64,000 nt of DNA from Rostratula benghalensis. Lineage: Eukaryota; Chordata; Aves; Charadriiformes; Rostratulidae. The position numbers were made by a program, and so were the translations under genes. The notes below the pieces were generated by a model. That model ran no database searches. It had not been told where the DNA came from and saw only the letters and a program-made list of their open reading frames with translations. Positions 9,539 to 20,850 of this stretch are shown piece by piece; the first letter of the stretch is position 1; each line of letters begins with the position of its first letter. Location: assembly GCA_013399305.1 (NCBI GenBank), contig VXAI01000180.1, positions 1,503,971 to 1,567,970 on the forward strand, in the 5' to 3' direction.

Positions 9539-12500
9539 AAACGGTCATGTTTCCTTGCAACCTCATAGTTTGCTCATTCAGAGCTGTATTCAATGGTCTA
9601 GCCCAGAACTAGCATTTCAGAAGATCGTGGCTGTATGGATAGTCTTTCTGATGTAGCAGAAGACTGGTAAAGATGTGGTGGGTTTTGGCCCTTGAAGTAT
9701 CAGAAGAGTCGTGTGACTGGGCCAGACTCTCAGCCTTCCTTAAAAGGCTGCAAAACTGCCTCATAGTCCCTTATAAAGTAAGAAGAGGAAAGTGTGAGTT
9801 ACAAGCCATAAATATTGAAAGACTCAAGAGTTAATAAAAGGAATCTAAATTTATTTTTGTCATTACCAGTAATAATAATAATAATTATCTCATGACTGGG
9901 AGGAAAAAGGAGGAAGAATTTTCAGTATGCTTTTTATTGGCATTATTACAGTCTCTGTCACTTGTCATTTGGCTAAAAGAACATGCAGTTTTTTGCCAAA
10001 AAACCCGAGACTACGCTAAGCCTTGGCCGTCTTGACGCTAACCAGGATTATTTCTGCTGCTGTTGAAGAAGCTTGTTCTTCAGGGCTCTATCAAAGTCCA
10101 GCCCAATGGCAGGGCAGCGTGATGGACACGGAGGTTTTGGGTTATGATTTGAAGTTTGGTAATCATTTAATTAGCTTAGTGTGGAGATTTGAGATAAAAC
10201 CATCCTTTAAATTGGGGTGGTTGTTTTAAATTTTCCTGTCTTCCTCTCGGAACTAATAAATGCAGCCAGTCCAGGTTCATGGAAGTGTCTGAATAAAGGT
10301 GTGTTTGTGTGTTTTCAGCTCGAGCAAGGGGAGTCTCCTGTTGAACCCCTGCCGCTGCGGAGTTGGCTGCCGTGCAGCTGGAAGTCTCTGGGGCAGCAAT
10401 TGTGCACGCTTTAAGGGCAAAGTGTATTGTTCAGTGAAATTTTAGCTCTTGGCTTGTCTCACAGAGATAGCACTGTATTACCAGCCCAGTGGAAAACTGC
10501 AGGGGGATCGGTTTGGAATTATTCTGACTTCAACACCCTTTTTGGGGCAGTTGCTCACGTACCTCCTAATGTTTTTTTTCCATCCCAGCCTGATGAGTAT
10601 TTCAGTAGCGCTGTCAAAACGCTTAAGCAGGCTTTGCTCACAGCCACTTGTTCCTGTCCTGCTTCATGAGTTATGCCAGGGCTGTTGGTAGCAAACTGGA
10701 CTGGCAAACTGATGGAGAGTATTCACAGTAGCCTCTGTTGTGGCTCTTAATGAGATATTCCCTACCCCAGTTCACTCCCCTGATTGAGCTCACAGCGTTG
10801 CCCCAGAAAACAGTTTGCAAGCACATCTTCCTGGGTAAGTGGAAAGTGAATTTCCAGAGGACAGGAACAATGCTAAGAAGGTCTTTGCCACTAAATAAAG
10901 TAGTCCTTTTCCACCCGTGCTGGCCACTGGCTATCTAGTACCTCCTCGCTCTCTCGCTCAGCTCCGGTGCTCATCTCAGGGATCCAATTCAATTTGCTAA
11001 TCTGACAGAAAATAAGGCAGCCAATGGAGGGAGGAAAATAACATATTTTTGACAGTGCTGGGCTCTTAGACGGGCTCAGCCGTTCCCGTGAAGCTTCACC
11101 TGGAAGCATAGATTACTTAATTTGACACTGCTGCCAAAATCAATTATGGTCTGCCAGGGGCTTTACACAGTCTTCATTTCTTAGCGCTTCTCTAATGTCG
11201 GGAGAAGGTGGCGGCTCTTGTCTATAAGGCAAAAATCCAAAAAGAATCTATAAAATGAGGTTATCTGGTCATACCACTGTGGGGATGGGAGTGGCAGGAG
11301 AATGAGAAAGGGCTGCAGCCCAGTCTCTCAGTGCTGTTCCCATAAAAGAAGAAAGTGGGATAGGTTTCCTTTGCTTGTGGATTTTTTGGTTAATTTTTTC
11401 TCCTCACTCGGTCGCTTTTGGGTTCGTTTCCCCATCGGGCTTCAAGGCTTGGGTTCCACCCTCCCTCTCAACAGGCATAGGAGCACAATCTCTTTTAGAT
11501 GCTTCTGATGGGTGTCATATACAGGGTGTGCACTGTACCTTTTATATCAAAGTCTCACCTGAAGATGGAGCCATCAGAGATCACAGCTTTAGAGAGAAGG
11601 AAGGAGTTGCTGCTCTTGGCACTCTCCCCTACCTAAACACCTTTCCTCCAGCGTTTTTTTATCTTAATTTGCCTGTGCTTAAGAATAGTAGCATGTAAAT
11701 GACCCCTGCTAAGAGGTGGTACCAACACCTTGTTGACAGGAACCTGGAAGAGGAGAGGAGACAGTTTTACTGGGTTTTATTTGTCGACCACTCTTGTAAA
11801 ATATGATAAAAAGAGTAATTCCAGCAGCAGATGTATATTTCTCAGTGTTCTTCAGAGCACCAAATGCTGGACAAAACTAGTTAAGTTTTTCAAATTTTTT
11901 TTTTTTTTCCGCTCCAGACAGAAGTGTAGTGTTTAAGGAACTAGCAAAAATACAGAGAAGAGCTTAAAAATCTCTGCTTTCTGCAACTTGCCAGGATGTT
12001 TTTGTCTCTTGGACAAGTGGTCACTCTGGGATGTTGTGGTGGCTGTGAGGAGTGGGAGTGCTGCTGCATAACTTCATAGTCATCTTTCAGCTTTCATCCC
12101 AATAATTTATTTCAGCCTCCTGGCCAGACTTGATTTCTGTCTGATGGCCACTTCTCCTACAGACAGGAGTCAGAAAATACCTACTCAGGTGGATTTGTCT
12201 TGTCAGACTTGTGAATGCTGGCTGTTACTCAGAATGTGGGCTATCATTGTGTTTGAAAAGCAGTAGCCAAATCCCCCTTTAATGTGGTTTGTGGGTCTTT
12301 CATCCACCATCCCCTCAGTTTTTCTGTAGAGGAGGAAGTTTTTGTGAGCTTCTTCCACCTTTGCTGGTAACTGCCCTGGGCCACACTGCTGCTCAAAAGG
12401 CTTTTATCCTGGGTTGTATTTTTGTCCTACCCTGCATGTCCTTGGAACAGTGCAGGCTCAGAACCCTTGGTTGCAGTGATGTGGCGTGATTGCTTTAGCC

Positions 12501-12635
12501 CTTGGCATCACCAGCTCCAGTGGCTCCACACTGGTGTACACAATGGGACAATGTCTTAGCACTTCTCCCCAAGTGCTGACAAGCCCAGGGAGGGTGCAGG
12601 GTGTGTTAACCCAGCTGGAGTTTAGACTTGGTTTA

Positions 12636-12710
12636 TCACAGAATCAGGGAACTGTGGGAGTTGGAAGGGACCTCTAGAGCTCATCCAGTCCCACTCCCCT
12701 GCTAAAGCCT
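12636..12710 (-). mobile_element. CR1 3' end fragment, group D
   Basis: ATCACAGAATCAGGGAACTG followed by a block containing CTCTAGAGCTCATCCAGTCC and CCCCTGCTAAAGC matches the antisense 3' end of the copy at 15053. Only about 75 bp are present. Confidence 0.75.
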
Positions 12711-13189
12711 CCCTTTGAAGCAAACAGAAAACTTGTCCCTGGCTTCAGAAGGTCAGGATTTTGGTCTGTTTGGGTCCTGGCTATACAGCAACTTTGAACC
12801 ACGCTGGTTGTCTAATGCTAACTGCCATCAGAGTTAGTGATGGAGCCTGGAAGTAAATAAAAGAGTTTTTCAGGTAATGGACTACACGTCGTAGCAATGA
12901 GACAGAAGATGGTTAATGTGTAAACCTTTTTACCAAGGACTCCTTTTACACAAATACTTGATGAATTTAGGATGCCTAGACATGCTCTAAGGGTCAAGAG
13001 AAACAGGTTTTAGAGAAATGGGTTACATTTCCCCTGTCAACTGTCTTTTCTCTTCGGCTTTTTTCCTAACAGAAGTTAAACCCAAGTATTCTGAACAAAT
13101 ATTTGAAATCGATGTTTGAATGTTCTTTAGCAGTTGCCAAACTGTTTCTATTCACAGTGATTTATTAGTGATTTACTGCCTCTTATTGT

Positions 13190-13250
13190 GTGTGTCTGCA
13201 ACGTTAGGAATCGAGTGGGGGTGTGTGGGGGGGTGAGTGTGTGTGTGTAT
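13190..13250 (+). repeat. TG-rich simple repeat
   Basis: Interrupted TG units with G runs (GGGGGTGTGTGGGGGGG and GTGTGTGTGTATG) lie about 70 bp upstream of micro-exon B. Confidence 0.8.
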
Positions 13251-13317
13251 GTAGAGGTAAATAGAGTTACAGATGTTTTAAAGTCTGTCTCCTCACGTCC
13301 AAGTTTTAATTTTGCAG

Positions 13318-13353
13318 ACGATATCAGAAATTGCAGAAGATAATGAAGCCCTG
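13318..13353 (+). CDS. ELMO1: ELMO1 micro-exon B (residues ~138-150)
   Basis: This is a 36-nt exon between a TTTTGCAG acceptor ending at 13317 and a GTAAGA donor starting at 13354. It completes the split Glu codon, encodes RYQKLQKIMKP and leaves two bases of a Cys codon that exon C completes. This basic 12-residue insert is present in ELMO1 and absent from ELMO2 as I know the two sequences, so it decides the paralogue. The exon length is a multiple of three and the phase is the same on both sides. Skipping it would therefore keep the frame and give an ELMO2-like shorter arm, which makes it a plausible cassette exon, although the window holds no direct evidence of skipping. It is far too short to appear as an open frame of its own. 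Confidence 0.93.
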
Positions 13354-13711
13354 GTAAGAACCTGATTAGATCATCACCTTGCACACTTCCTCTTCTTTTG
13401 CATGACTGAATTCAGGCCCTTGCGCTACTCTTTCTGTGTAAATACAGCTGTGCATATGCATTCAGACAGCCTTCAACGTTCTCTGTTTTCTGCTCTTTGA
13501 CACCTGTTAAAACTCTCTGGTGAAGCCTTTCTTGCTTTGCTTTTGTGGAATGAGTGCTTCGTTTCTGTGACTTCTGCGGGGGCTTCTACTATTTCTTAAT
13601 TAAGGCTATGGGTTCGCTTGTTTGTTTGTTCATTTATTTATTGAATTTTATAATTTGAGCAAATAAACCATTTCCCTGCCTTCCCCAATGCCCTGCTTAA
13701 ATTTGTCTGCC

Positions 13712-13795
13712 TTATGTGATAGCTGGCAATTTTAACTGTTGATGTTGAAGAGTGGGTTTATGTGATAGCTGGCAATTTTAATTGTCGATGTTGAA
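13712..13795 (+). repeat. Local tandem duplication, period 46 bp
   Basis: A 38-bp unit beginning TTATGTGATAGCTGGCAATT occurs at 13712-13749 and again at 13758-13795 with two mismatches and an 8-bp spacer. It directly abuts the CR1 at 13796. Confidence 0.85.
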
Positions 13796-14029
13796 AAGCA
13801 GCTTTAGGTTGGACATTAGGAATAGGTTCTTTCCTCTGAGGGTGGTGGAGCACTGGAAGAGGTTGCCCAGGGAGGTGGTTGAGGCCCCTTCCCTGGAGAT
13901 CTTCAAGGGGAGGCTGGAGGAGGCCCTGGGCAGCCTGGTCTGGTTGGGGGTGTCCCTGCTGATGGCGGGGAGGTGGGACTAGATGACCCTAGAGGTCCCT
14001 TCCAGCCTGGACCATTCTGTGATTCTATG
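13796..14029 (+). mobile_element. CR1 LINE 3' fragment, older type
   Basis: It runs from GGTTGGACATTAGGAATAGG to GACCATTCTGTGATTCTATG, with the CR1 ORF2 C-terminus (LDIRNRFFPLRVVEHWKRLP) still readable and intact over about 60 codons. The GATGACCCTAGAGGTCCC end differs from all other groups in the window. A 46-bp-period duplication directly precedes it. Confidence 0.88.
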
Positions 14030-15052
14030 TTGGTGAGATTAAAATAAGAGTTTGAATTGCTATTATTAGCTAATCCCAGGTACTGCTAGGTAATTTTGCA
14101 GGTAATTGCATAAAGGAAAATGGCAATATAGCGAAGGGTCTCATATCAGAAAGTTCAGAAGCCTATGTATTGCCCTGAGGATTGGGAATAGGACCTTTCT
14201 GTGTGCTTCAAGCTCAGCACGGCCTTCACAGGCTTTGATAAACTGAGACCCCCACAGATAATTGTCATCCCTTGATTGACGTGCAAGTTTGACACATTGA
14301 GTAGAGCTAAAACCCAAGGAAGCAAAAGAATAGTTCATCAATTAACTGTGCATCTGTCACTCTGAAAGCTTGATGTGGTTTCTCACAGGGGAAATGCAGC
14401 CCCCCCTCTGAATCCATGCCAGATCGTACTTTCACAAATCAGCTGCAAGCCAACTTCTGAACCATTTATTATTAAATCATTGCCTAATAAATAAATGAGG
14501 CAGTAAAGAATAAATTTGGCAGGAAACTTAAATCCTTCCCCTACTTTCTCTTTCTCAACCTCGCATGAAGTAACTTGTTTCATAATAGAAAAGTTTAGGT
14601 TCTGAGGAAAATGATTAAAATGGCATGAGGCTTTCAGAATTTTTGACAGCATCCCTGCCTGCTAAGATGAGGTATCTGCTGTGCATTTAGGTGGTGGCTT
14701 TTTCCTCTCTGCTGTAAAGGTAATTCTTTGTGGAAGAATGGTTAGACTCCTTCAGCATCTCTCTGCTTCCAAATTCTGTTATCCTGTAGGCTTCTCTACA
14801 TTAAATTATGCAGTTATCCTCAAGTCAGTACCAAAATACTGATTTGGAGTTGCAGTGCACCCTGGTTTTAGGAGGTGTTGGTACTGCTGGTCTGAATTAA
14901 TTTTTTACACAGTTTGGGTTTGTTTACTCATGGGAACAAGGAGTTACCCGCTTTAAGGTGATTGTTATTGGTCAGTGTAGATGCAGCACATCAGTGGACA
15001 CAGCAGGACCTAAAGCTTAGTCTAACTTTGGAAGTTAAATCCTGCCAGTAGA

Positions 15053-15345
15053 GTCACGGAATCAGGGAACTGTCAGAGTTGGCAGGAACCTCTAGAGCTC
15101 ACCCAGCCCCACTCCCCTGCTAAAGCAGGGTTGCCCAGAGCACAGCACTCAGGGCTGCAGCCAGGAGGGGCTTGAAGGGCTCCAGAGAAGGGGACTCCAC
15201 ACCTTCCCTGGGCAGCCTCTGCCAGGGCTCTGACACCCTCACCACAAACAAGTTCCTCCTCATCTTTAGATGGAACTTCCCCTGTCCCAGCTTGTGCCCG
15301 TTGCCCCTCGTCCTGTCCCTGGGAACCACTGAGAAGAGTATGGCT
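15053..15345 (-). mobile_element. CR1 LINE 3' fragment, group D
   Basis: This antisense copy starts AGTCACGGAATCAGGGAACT. Its diagnostic block CCCACTCCCCTGCTAAAGCA is shared with 12636-12710 and, in opposite orientation, with 18541-18727. Confidence 0.88.
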
Positions 15346-16534
15346 TAAATATTTTGTTTTCTGTCAGTAGTACATGGAATGATAGAAAAAAATAACACAA
15401 ATTCTTCAGTATGGGACTAGCACTAAAGAAGGTACCAGAAACATTGGTCAGGACGTGAAAGCAATAGTTGTGGGAGCTGGCCTCTTTGCACAATTTGAAG
15501 GTAAATCGTGTACAGTAGTGCTCCTTGAGTACAGGTGTTGAACATCCTGACTATTTTTTCATCCATGTATTAATGGGAAAAGGGTCCAGCAAAACAAGAA
15601 CTGTAAACAAACACCTCAGAGCTTGGTATAAATGAACTAAACTAAACCTTCAAACTTGCAGGCCTGATGTCTCCTTGACTAAATAATCTTAAACTAAATT
15701 TTAATTAAAAAAAAAGAAACCAAGAAGTTAATTTGATTAACAGGATGATGTATTTCATCAGACTCCAGTGTCTCCTTTTACCTCTGGTAGCTTGAATGTG
15801 CTGCTCCGACTTTAAGAAACCCTGGTTTCCTCAGAGAGGCCTCGTTTAACTTCCTCTGAAGGAAGTTATTCTAAAACATGGGTTTCTTTTTCTCCAGCTT
15901 CTCAGCTTTAGGGCTTCCTATTTTGTTCGAGGAATATATTTTTATGCCATGTTGGCTAGTACTTGGACATATATAAAAAAATAAATTCGTATGGAGCAGC
16001 TTTATTGGTTGACCTTTGCATAGCAATGATGAATTGTAGTCAAACCACACCCAGCAATGTTTTTTACTGTATAGTTAGTTATTCCTGATCTTGTAAGAAA
16101 ATCTGGTTCCTTTAAGGAACCAGGAATTTAAAAGATGGGGAGGAAGAGAAGAGGTAATTCTAATCACATCTTCATGAAGAACTGGTGTGTAATAGTTCCT
16201 CTGGGCTAGTTTCCCATGAAAACAAATGCTTAATGTACCTCATAGTGCATTTAGTCACACCCCATAACAAAAAGCACCAACACCTGGATTTATTCAAGAA
16301 TACTTAGGGTTCTGTTTAAAAAGCGCAGTTTTTTGGGGTTTGGTTTTTTGTTTTTTTTTCATTCATCAGGGTTAATTTTCAAGCTTTAAGTAGCCCTGAT
16401 ACCAAAATCTACCAAGCTGTTTTTGCGATGCGAGTTGTTTAAAATCAGGAGGCCTCATGCCTTGGAATGAACGCGGTGAAACCCTGCCACAAAGAAATAT
16501 TTCAGTGGTGCTTGGCAAAAAAGTAAAAATTAAG

Positions 16535-16798
16535 AAAAAAAAAAAAAAAGAAATCTGTGCTGACTGCAGTGTAGCATTGAAGTGCATTTTCTGTAATCAT
16601 CTAGACAAATTGGGGCAGCTGGGCCCCACAGATTGTTTAGGCATCTCCAGCTGTGCTGAGTGAGTACCAAGGAGGTGGGAATTGCTCCTAGTTTGATTTT
16701 GATAATGGCTCAGCTTCACCCTTGGGAAGGTGACTTGAAGAAAGGAGGCAGTGGTGGAGCGCTGAAGAGGAGCTACAGCAATAAAAAAAAAAAAAAAA
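16535..16798 (+). repeat. Two poly-A runs
   Basis: The A runs are at 16535-16549 and 16783-16798, with unique sequence between them. No retrogene structure is recognised. Confidence 0.8.
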
Positions 16799-17004
16799 GG
16801 TAGTTGTTCACACTGTGCTTGCAAAGCGCCCTGCTGCACCATCAGGCTTCCTTTTAGACTTAATGGCCTGGGTTGAGAGACACAGGACTAACTTTTCTTT
16901 GAATGCTGGGGAAAACTGCACTTTTAGAAGACTCTAGTGCCTGAATTAGAGACAATATTTACTTTCTGGCCAGCCAGGCTCTGCGGGATTCAAGGTCTCG
17001 GTGT

Positions 17005-17485
17005 TTTTGAGCCTTGCCAGGTGCAGGGATGAGGGGGAGCAAGGCCTGGGCTCTTGACCCAAGCTGGCCACCAGGGTTATTTCATACCATGAAGGTCACA
17101 TTCAGTATAAACTGGCAAAGTTTGCTGTGGAGTTCTCTCTCCCCTGATAGTGGCGGGTCCAGACAACTCCTTGTCCCACTGCTGGACCCCTGAGCCCTTC
17201 TTTTCCCCCCAAAGCCGTAGCACTCGCAGTGTCCCACCTTGGCTGTCCCTGCTGGGAGAGCACAGCTTCCTGCTGAGAGAATGGTCTGAGTATAAATAAT
17301 TCTTGTATGTCTTAGATCAGTATGGGGATTAACACTGGTTCTTTAGTGTTATTGTGAATTGTTTAGTCTTAATCTATTAAATCTATTTACATTTCCACCC
17401 TCGTGTTTCTTTGTGGACCCTGATTCCCCTTTCCTGGGTGGGAAGAGGTCATGGGGTGATAGAATAATTGTCTGAACCACAATAA
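17005..17485 (+). mobile_element. Eroded avian endogenous retrovirus LTR (probable solo LTR)
   Basis: The order of blocks resembles a common avian ERV LTR as I remember it: GCCAGGTGCA, then GACCCAAGCTGGCC, then ATTTCATACCATGA, then a TATA-like AGTATAAACTGG at about 17104, a C-rich middle, and CTGAACCACAATA near the end. No internal retroviral genes flank it. Edges are uncertain, divergence is high and the exact family is not resolved. It is described only as a non-coding relic. Confidence 0.55.
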
Positions 17486-18451
17486 ATTCTTAGGCGTTTT
17501 CTCAAACCACAATACTTCGTTGGGTTCTTGCCCCCATGGCTTTTCCAGAACTCTTGTCCTCTGGTGGTTTGATATATTCCCTTCCCCAGTTTAAATTTAT
17601 TCATGGCTGTTTATCCTTTACAACTCTTGACTTAAAAAGCTGATCCATTTCTTTGATGTTGACCTCAATGATGTCAGGCCTTTCAGCTGCCCAGTGTTAG
17701 GAGGAGGACAGTTGCTGGGTGATAAGGGACTTAAAGTCAACTGCTTCCTGAACTCCTGTAACTCTTTGTGTTGTCCCCTACCCCAGTTCAAGTTGTTCCT
17801 TTCCTGCCTTTCCCCTGCACAATTAGGGATCAGCTTTGGTTCTGCTTTGCCCCTGAAGAACGGGTTTGTGTGAAGATGTGCTGAATTTTGATTTTTAGTC
17901 CCAAAGGGCTGGTGACTGTATCCTGGCTGTGACAGAGAAGCAGCAGTCAGTTTCCAGGTTCTCAGGTGCAGCTTTCACCATATAAAACATGAGACAGCCC
18001 ACCTAGCTTTATAAAACACCTTTTGGTTTTGTTTTGTTACCTGGTGACATCTGAGCCTGGTGAATTACCGCAATTTAAAGAATCATTTGGACAGCTGAAT
18101 ATGTTCCCCTCCTCAATAGCAATGAAATCCTTGTTTCAGTGTGTTTGTTAAACATGGATTGAGGTTTGAGTAGTTTTCTTTTTTCTTTTTTTTTTTAAGA
18201 AACCTCTAGGGGTTTGTGTGTTCAAGTCCCACTAATTTATTTTGAAAAGAAATCCAAATTGCTTTAGGGTTCCTTTAAAATACCAGACGTAGTTTTATAT
18301 CTACATGTGAGGATTACTTAGCATGCATGATAAAAAGATGGTTTAGCACCTAGAGATGATCCTAGGAAGGCAGGTGAGAGACAGGGGTGGTGGCCAGGGT
18401 CACATTGCACGTTCCTGTCGTCTTTATTTTTGGGAAAGAAAAGCTGGAGGC

Positions 18452-18471
18452 TTTTTTTTTTTTTTTTTTTT
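18452..18471 (+). repeat. Poly-T run (20 nt)
   Basis: This is an uninterrupted run of 20 T about 70 bp before a CR1 fragment. Confidence 0.9.
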
Positions 18472-18540
18472 GGTCTTCACAGTTTCTTAAGGTAAGAATG
18501 TGGAAAATTCTTAGGTACATTGGTTGACCCCTCACCATAC

Positions 18541-18727
18541 GATGAGGGTGTCAGAGCCCTGGCAGAGGCTGCCCAGGGAGGGTGTGGAGTCCCCTTCTCT
18601 GGAGACCTTCAAGCCCCTCCTGGCTGCAGCCCTGAGTGCTGTGCTCTGGGCACCCCTGCTTTAGCAGGGGAGTGGGACTGGGTGAGCTCTAGAGGTCCCT
18701 GCCAACAATCCCATGATTCCATGATTA
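18541..18727 (+). mobile_element. CR1 LINE 3' fragment, group D
   Basis: Starting at GATGAGGGTGTCAGAGCCCT and ending in CCCATGATTCCATGATT, this 187-bp copy carries the GCAGGGGAGTGGGACTGGGT signature. It is the same group as 15053-15345 in opposite orientation. A 23-bp tandem duplication follows immediately. Confidence 0.86.
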
Positions 18728-18730
18728 ACC

Positions 18731-18775
18731 TGACCTGATACTTCTCTAAAATTTGACCTGATACTTTTCTAAACC
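18731..18775 (+). repeat. Local tandem duplication, period 23 bp
   Basis: TGACCTGATACTTCTCTAAA at 18731 is repeated as TGACCTGATACTTTTCTAAA at 18755. It lies right after the CR1 3' end. Confidence 0.8.
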
Positions 18776-20803
18776 CTAGCAAATTGAAATGCAACAGTTG
18801 GCTTACTCTTCAGTCAGGTTTCTCGGCGGGGGTTGAGGTGCACAGGCTGTGGATCAGAGCACGGCCATCCATCCCCATGTGAACCACTTGCACTGGGACA
18901 GCAGACAGTGTTCCAGACCACAGCTTTCCACAGCTTAAGAGGCTTTTGCTGGGAGCTGCTGTGGATGAGGAGTTGCTTCCTGACCCACCTCCTCGTGGGG
19001 AGTCAGACAGCAGAGAATGGGGAAAGCTCACCAGATGTCTCCAGCTGAGAGCCAGAGCCCTGAAGAGCACTTGGGAGGTGGTGTACATGCAGCTTGCCTG
19101 ACAGCATAGATCATTAAATGTCAGTGAGATACAAAATTGCAATTACACAGTGCATCTTTCTGATCATTTTTCCTGTCTTGCTGCCGTGACACACAATAAA
19201 AAAGCAACTTCACGAGGAACTGCCCTCAAAGTATTAAGTCACTTTGCCATAGCAGCACGGGGTTGCTATTTACAGCACTGCTGTGCCTCCTGTGGTGGGT
19301 TGGTCTAAAAAAGGTTTTAGGAAGAAAGAAGCCCCACTGCTTTTTTCTTGACTTGGTACAACTTAAACACTTACTCATTGAGATTTCATGTTAAACAGCT
19401 TGTTTAGGAAATGCCATGTATTTCCTCAGATGACCGAATTTATCAACAAGCTTTGATTCCCTTGAAATCTCCAGCATCTGCCGCTCTTAAGAGTATGAGT
19501 GTGCCTGTGGTTGTGGGTCTGGAAAGGAATTGCTTGGAAGCCTATTTCTACTTCTTTGCTTTTGTTCAAACACCTAATGATGAATGAACACGACTCCCTT
19601 CCCCTTCTCCCTTCCCCTTCCATCTCCTTTAATCTTTATCTTGCTCTAATTAGCCGGAAGGTTGCTTTCATCTCTAGCTGTTGCTATTCCTAATTGCTTA
19701 TCCTTCGAGCTTGGCTTCTGGCTTTGGCAGTGGCACTTAGCATATACACGTGTGTGCGTTAGGTAGAGCTATGCATTTAAAAAAGATAAATAAATACATG
19801 CTGTGTACATGTGTCATTGCATTAATACACGTTGGAGTCGTGTCTTCTGCTTGATGAGTTCCCAGCCTTGCATCTCATCGCTCGATGAGGATCCGAAGCA
19901 GTGTCCCAGGAGTGACACCTGGTGGGGGTTGGGTCTCAGCATTTTCCTTTCAAAAGGGTTTTCAGCTTCTGGATCCCAAACACTTGTATCGTTGTCACGT
20001 CTACTAAAACCAGGTTTTTATATTAATACCGGTGTTTTCAGCCCCGTTGACCCGGTTTCCCCTCCAGAGCTGTGGAGGAGGCTGGATTAATTGACAGGGT
20101 TAATGAGTAGTTTTGGTGAGGTGAATAAATGAGACTGCTGAATACAGATTAGTTAAATTGCTTTATGTTCCAGCCACTGCTGTTCTGAAGATGGATATCC
20201 ATGTGCAGGTTTAATACATTTTAAATAATCCCTCTAAACTATACCTGTATAATATACCCATGCTTTCACGTGCAGTTACTTCATAGAAGAGTATTTATGT
20301 ACTAAATGCAGGTTAAATGACTAAATTTTTAAATAATGTAGAAGAAAAACATAGGGGAGATAATTTATCTGCTTAATGCTGGGGGAAGATATTTTTATAT
20401 TTTTACTTACAGTTTTGCTTTTCAACCTCTGTGGCTTGTAATTTATTTTTTTCTTTTTATTTGGATCTAATTTGGGCTAGCTTCTTAAAAAATACCAGAA
20501 TCCATTTATTTGTGGAAGTGCTCTGTCGTAAAGATGCATGAGAATTTAGCATGAGTTTTTTAAAGAAGTCTTTCCTAGGGGGACTGGGTTTTTTTTTGTG
20601 GATTCATAAATAACCATTTTATGCAAAAGGAAGGGACTGGGGAAAATGACAGGACCAGAGCTGATTAAATTTACTGCAGAGTCTTATTGTCATCATGTTG
20701 TGAAATCCTTGGTTATTTGAAATGCTAACGATGACATTTTAAATCTAATTGAATTCATAAAAGATCTGCAATATTAAGAACCCAAGCAAATATACTCAAT
20801 CTT

Positions 20804-20850
20804 CCCCCCCCCCCCAAAAAAAAAACCCCAACAAAACCAAACCCCAAAAC
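20804..20850 (+). repeat. C run, A run and A/C-rich tract
   Basis: A run of about 12 C is followed by 9 A and then CCCCAACAAAACCAAACCCC. This is the complement type of the G/T-rich tracts seen elsewhere. Confidence 0.8.

Larger units (their letters stand above)
3455..13317 (+). other. Intron A-B (9863 bp)
   Basis: The sequence between exons A and B holds the composite CR1 module (5786-6611), a long antisense CR1 (8104-8985) facing a + strand CR1 (9177-9538), and a short CR1 end (12636-12710). A 20-base T run lies at 5498-5517 and a TG-rich stretch at 13190-13250. The regions 3455-5785, 6612-8103 and 9539-12635 hold no recognisable gene. The 215-codon open frame at 6808-7455 is judged to be chance. 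Confidence 0.85.
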
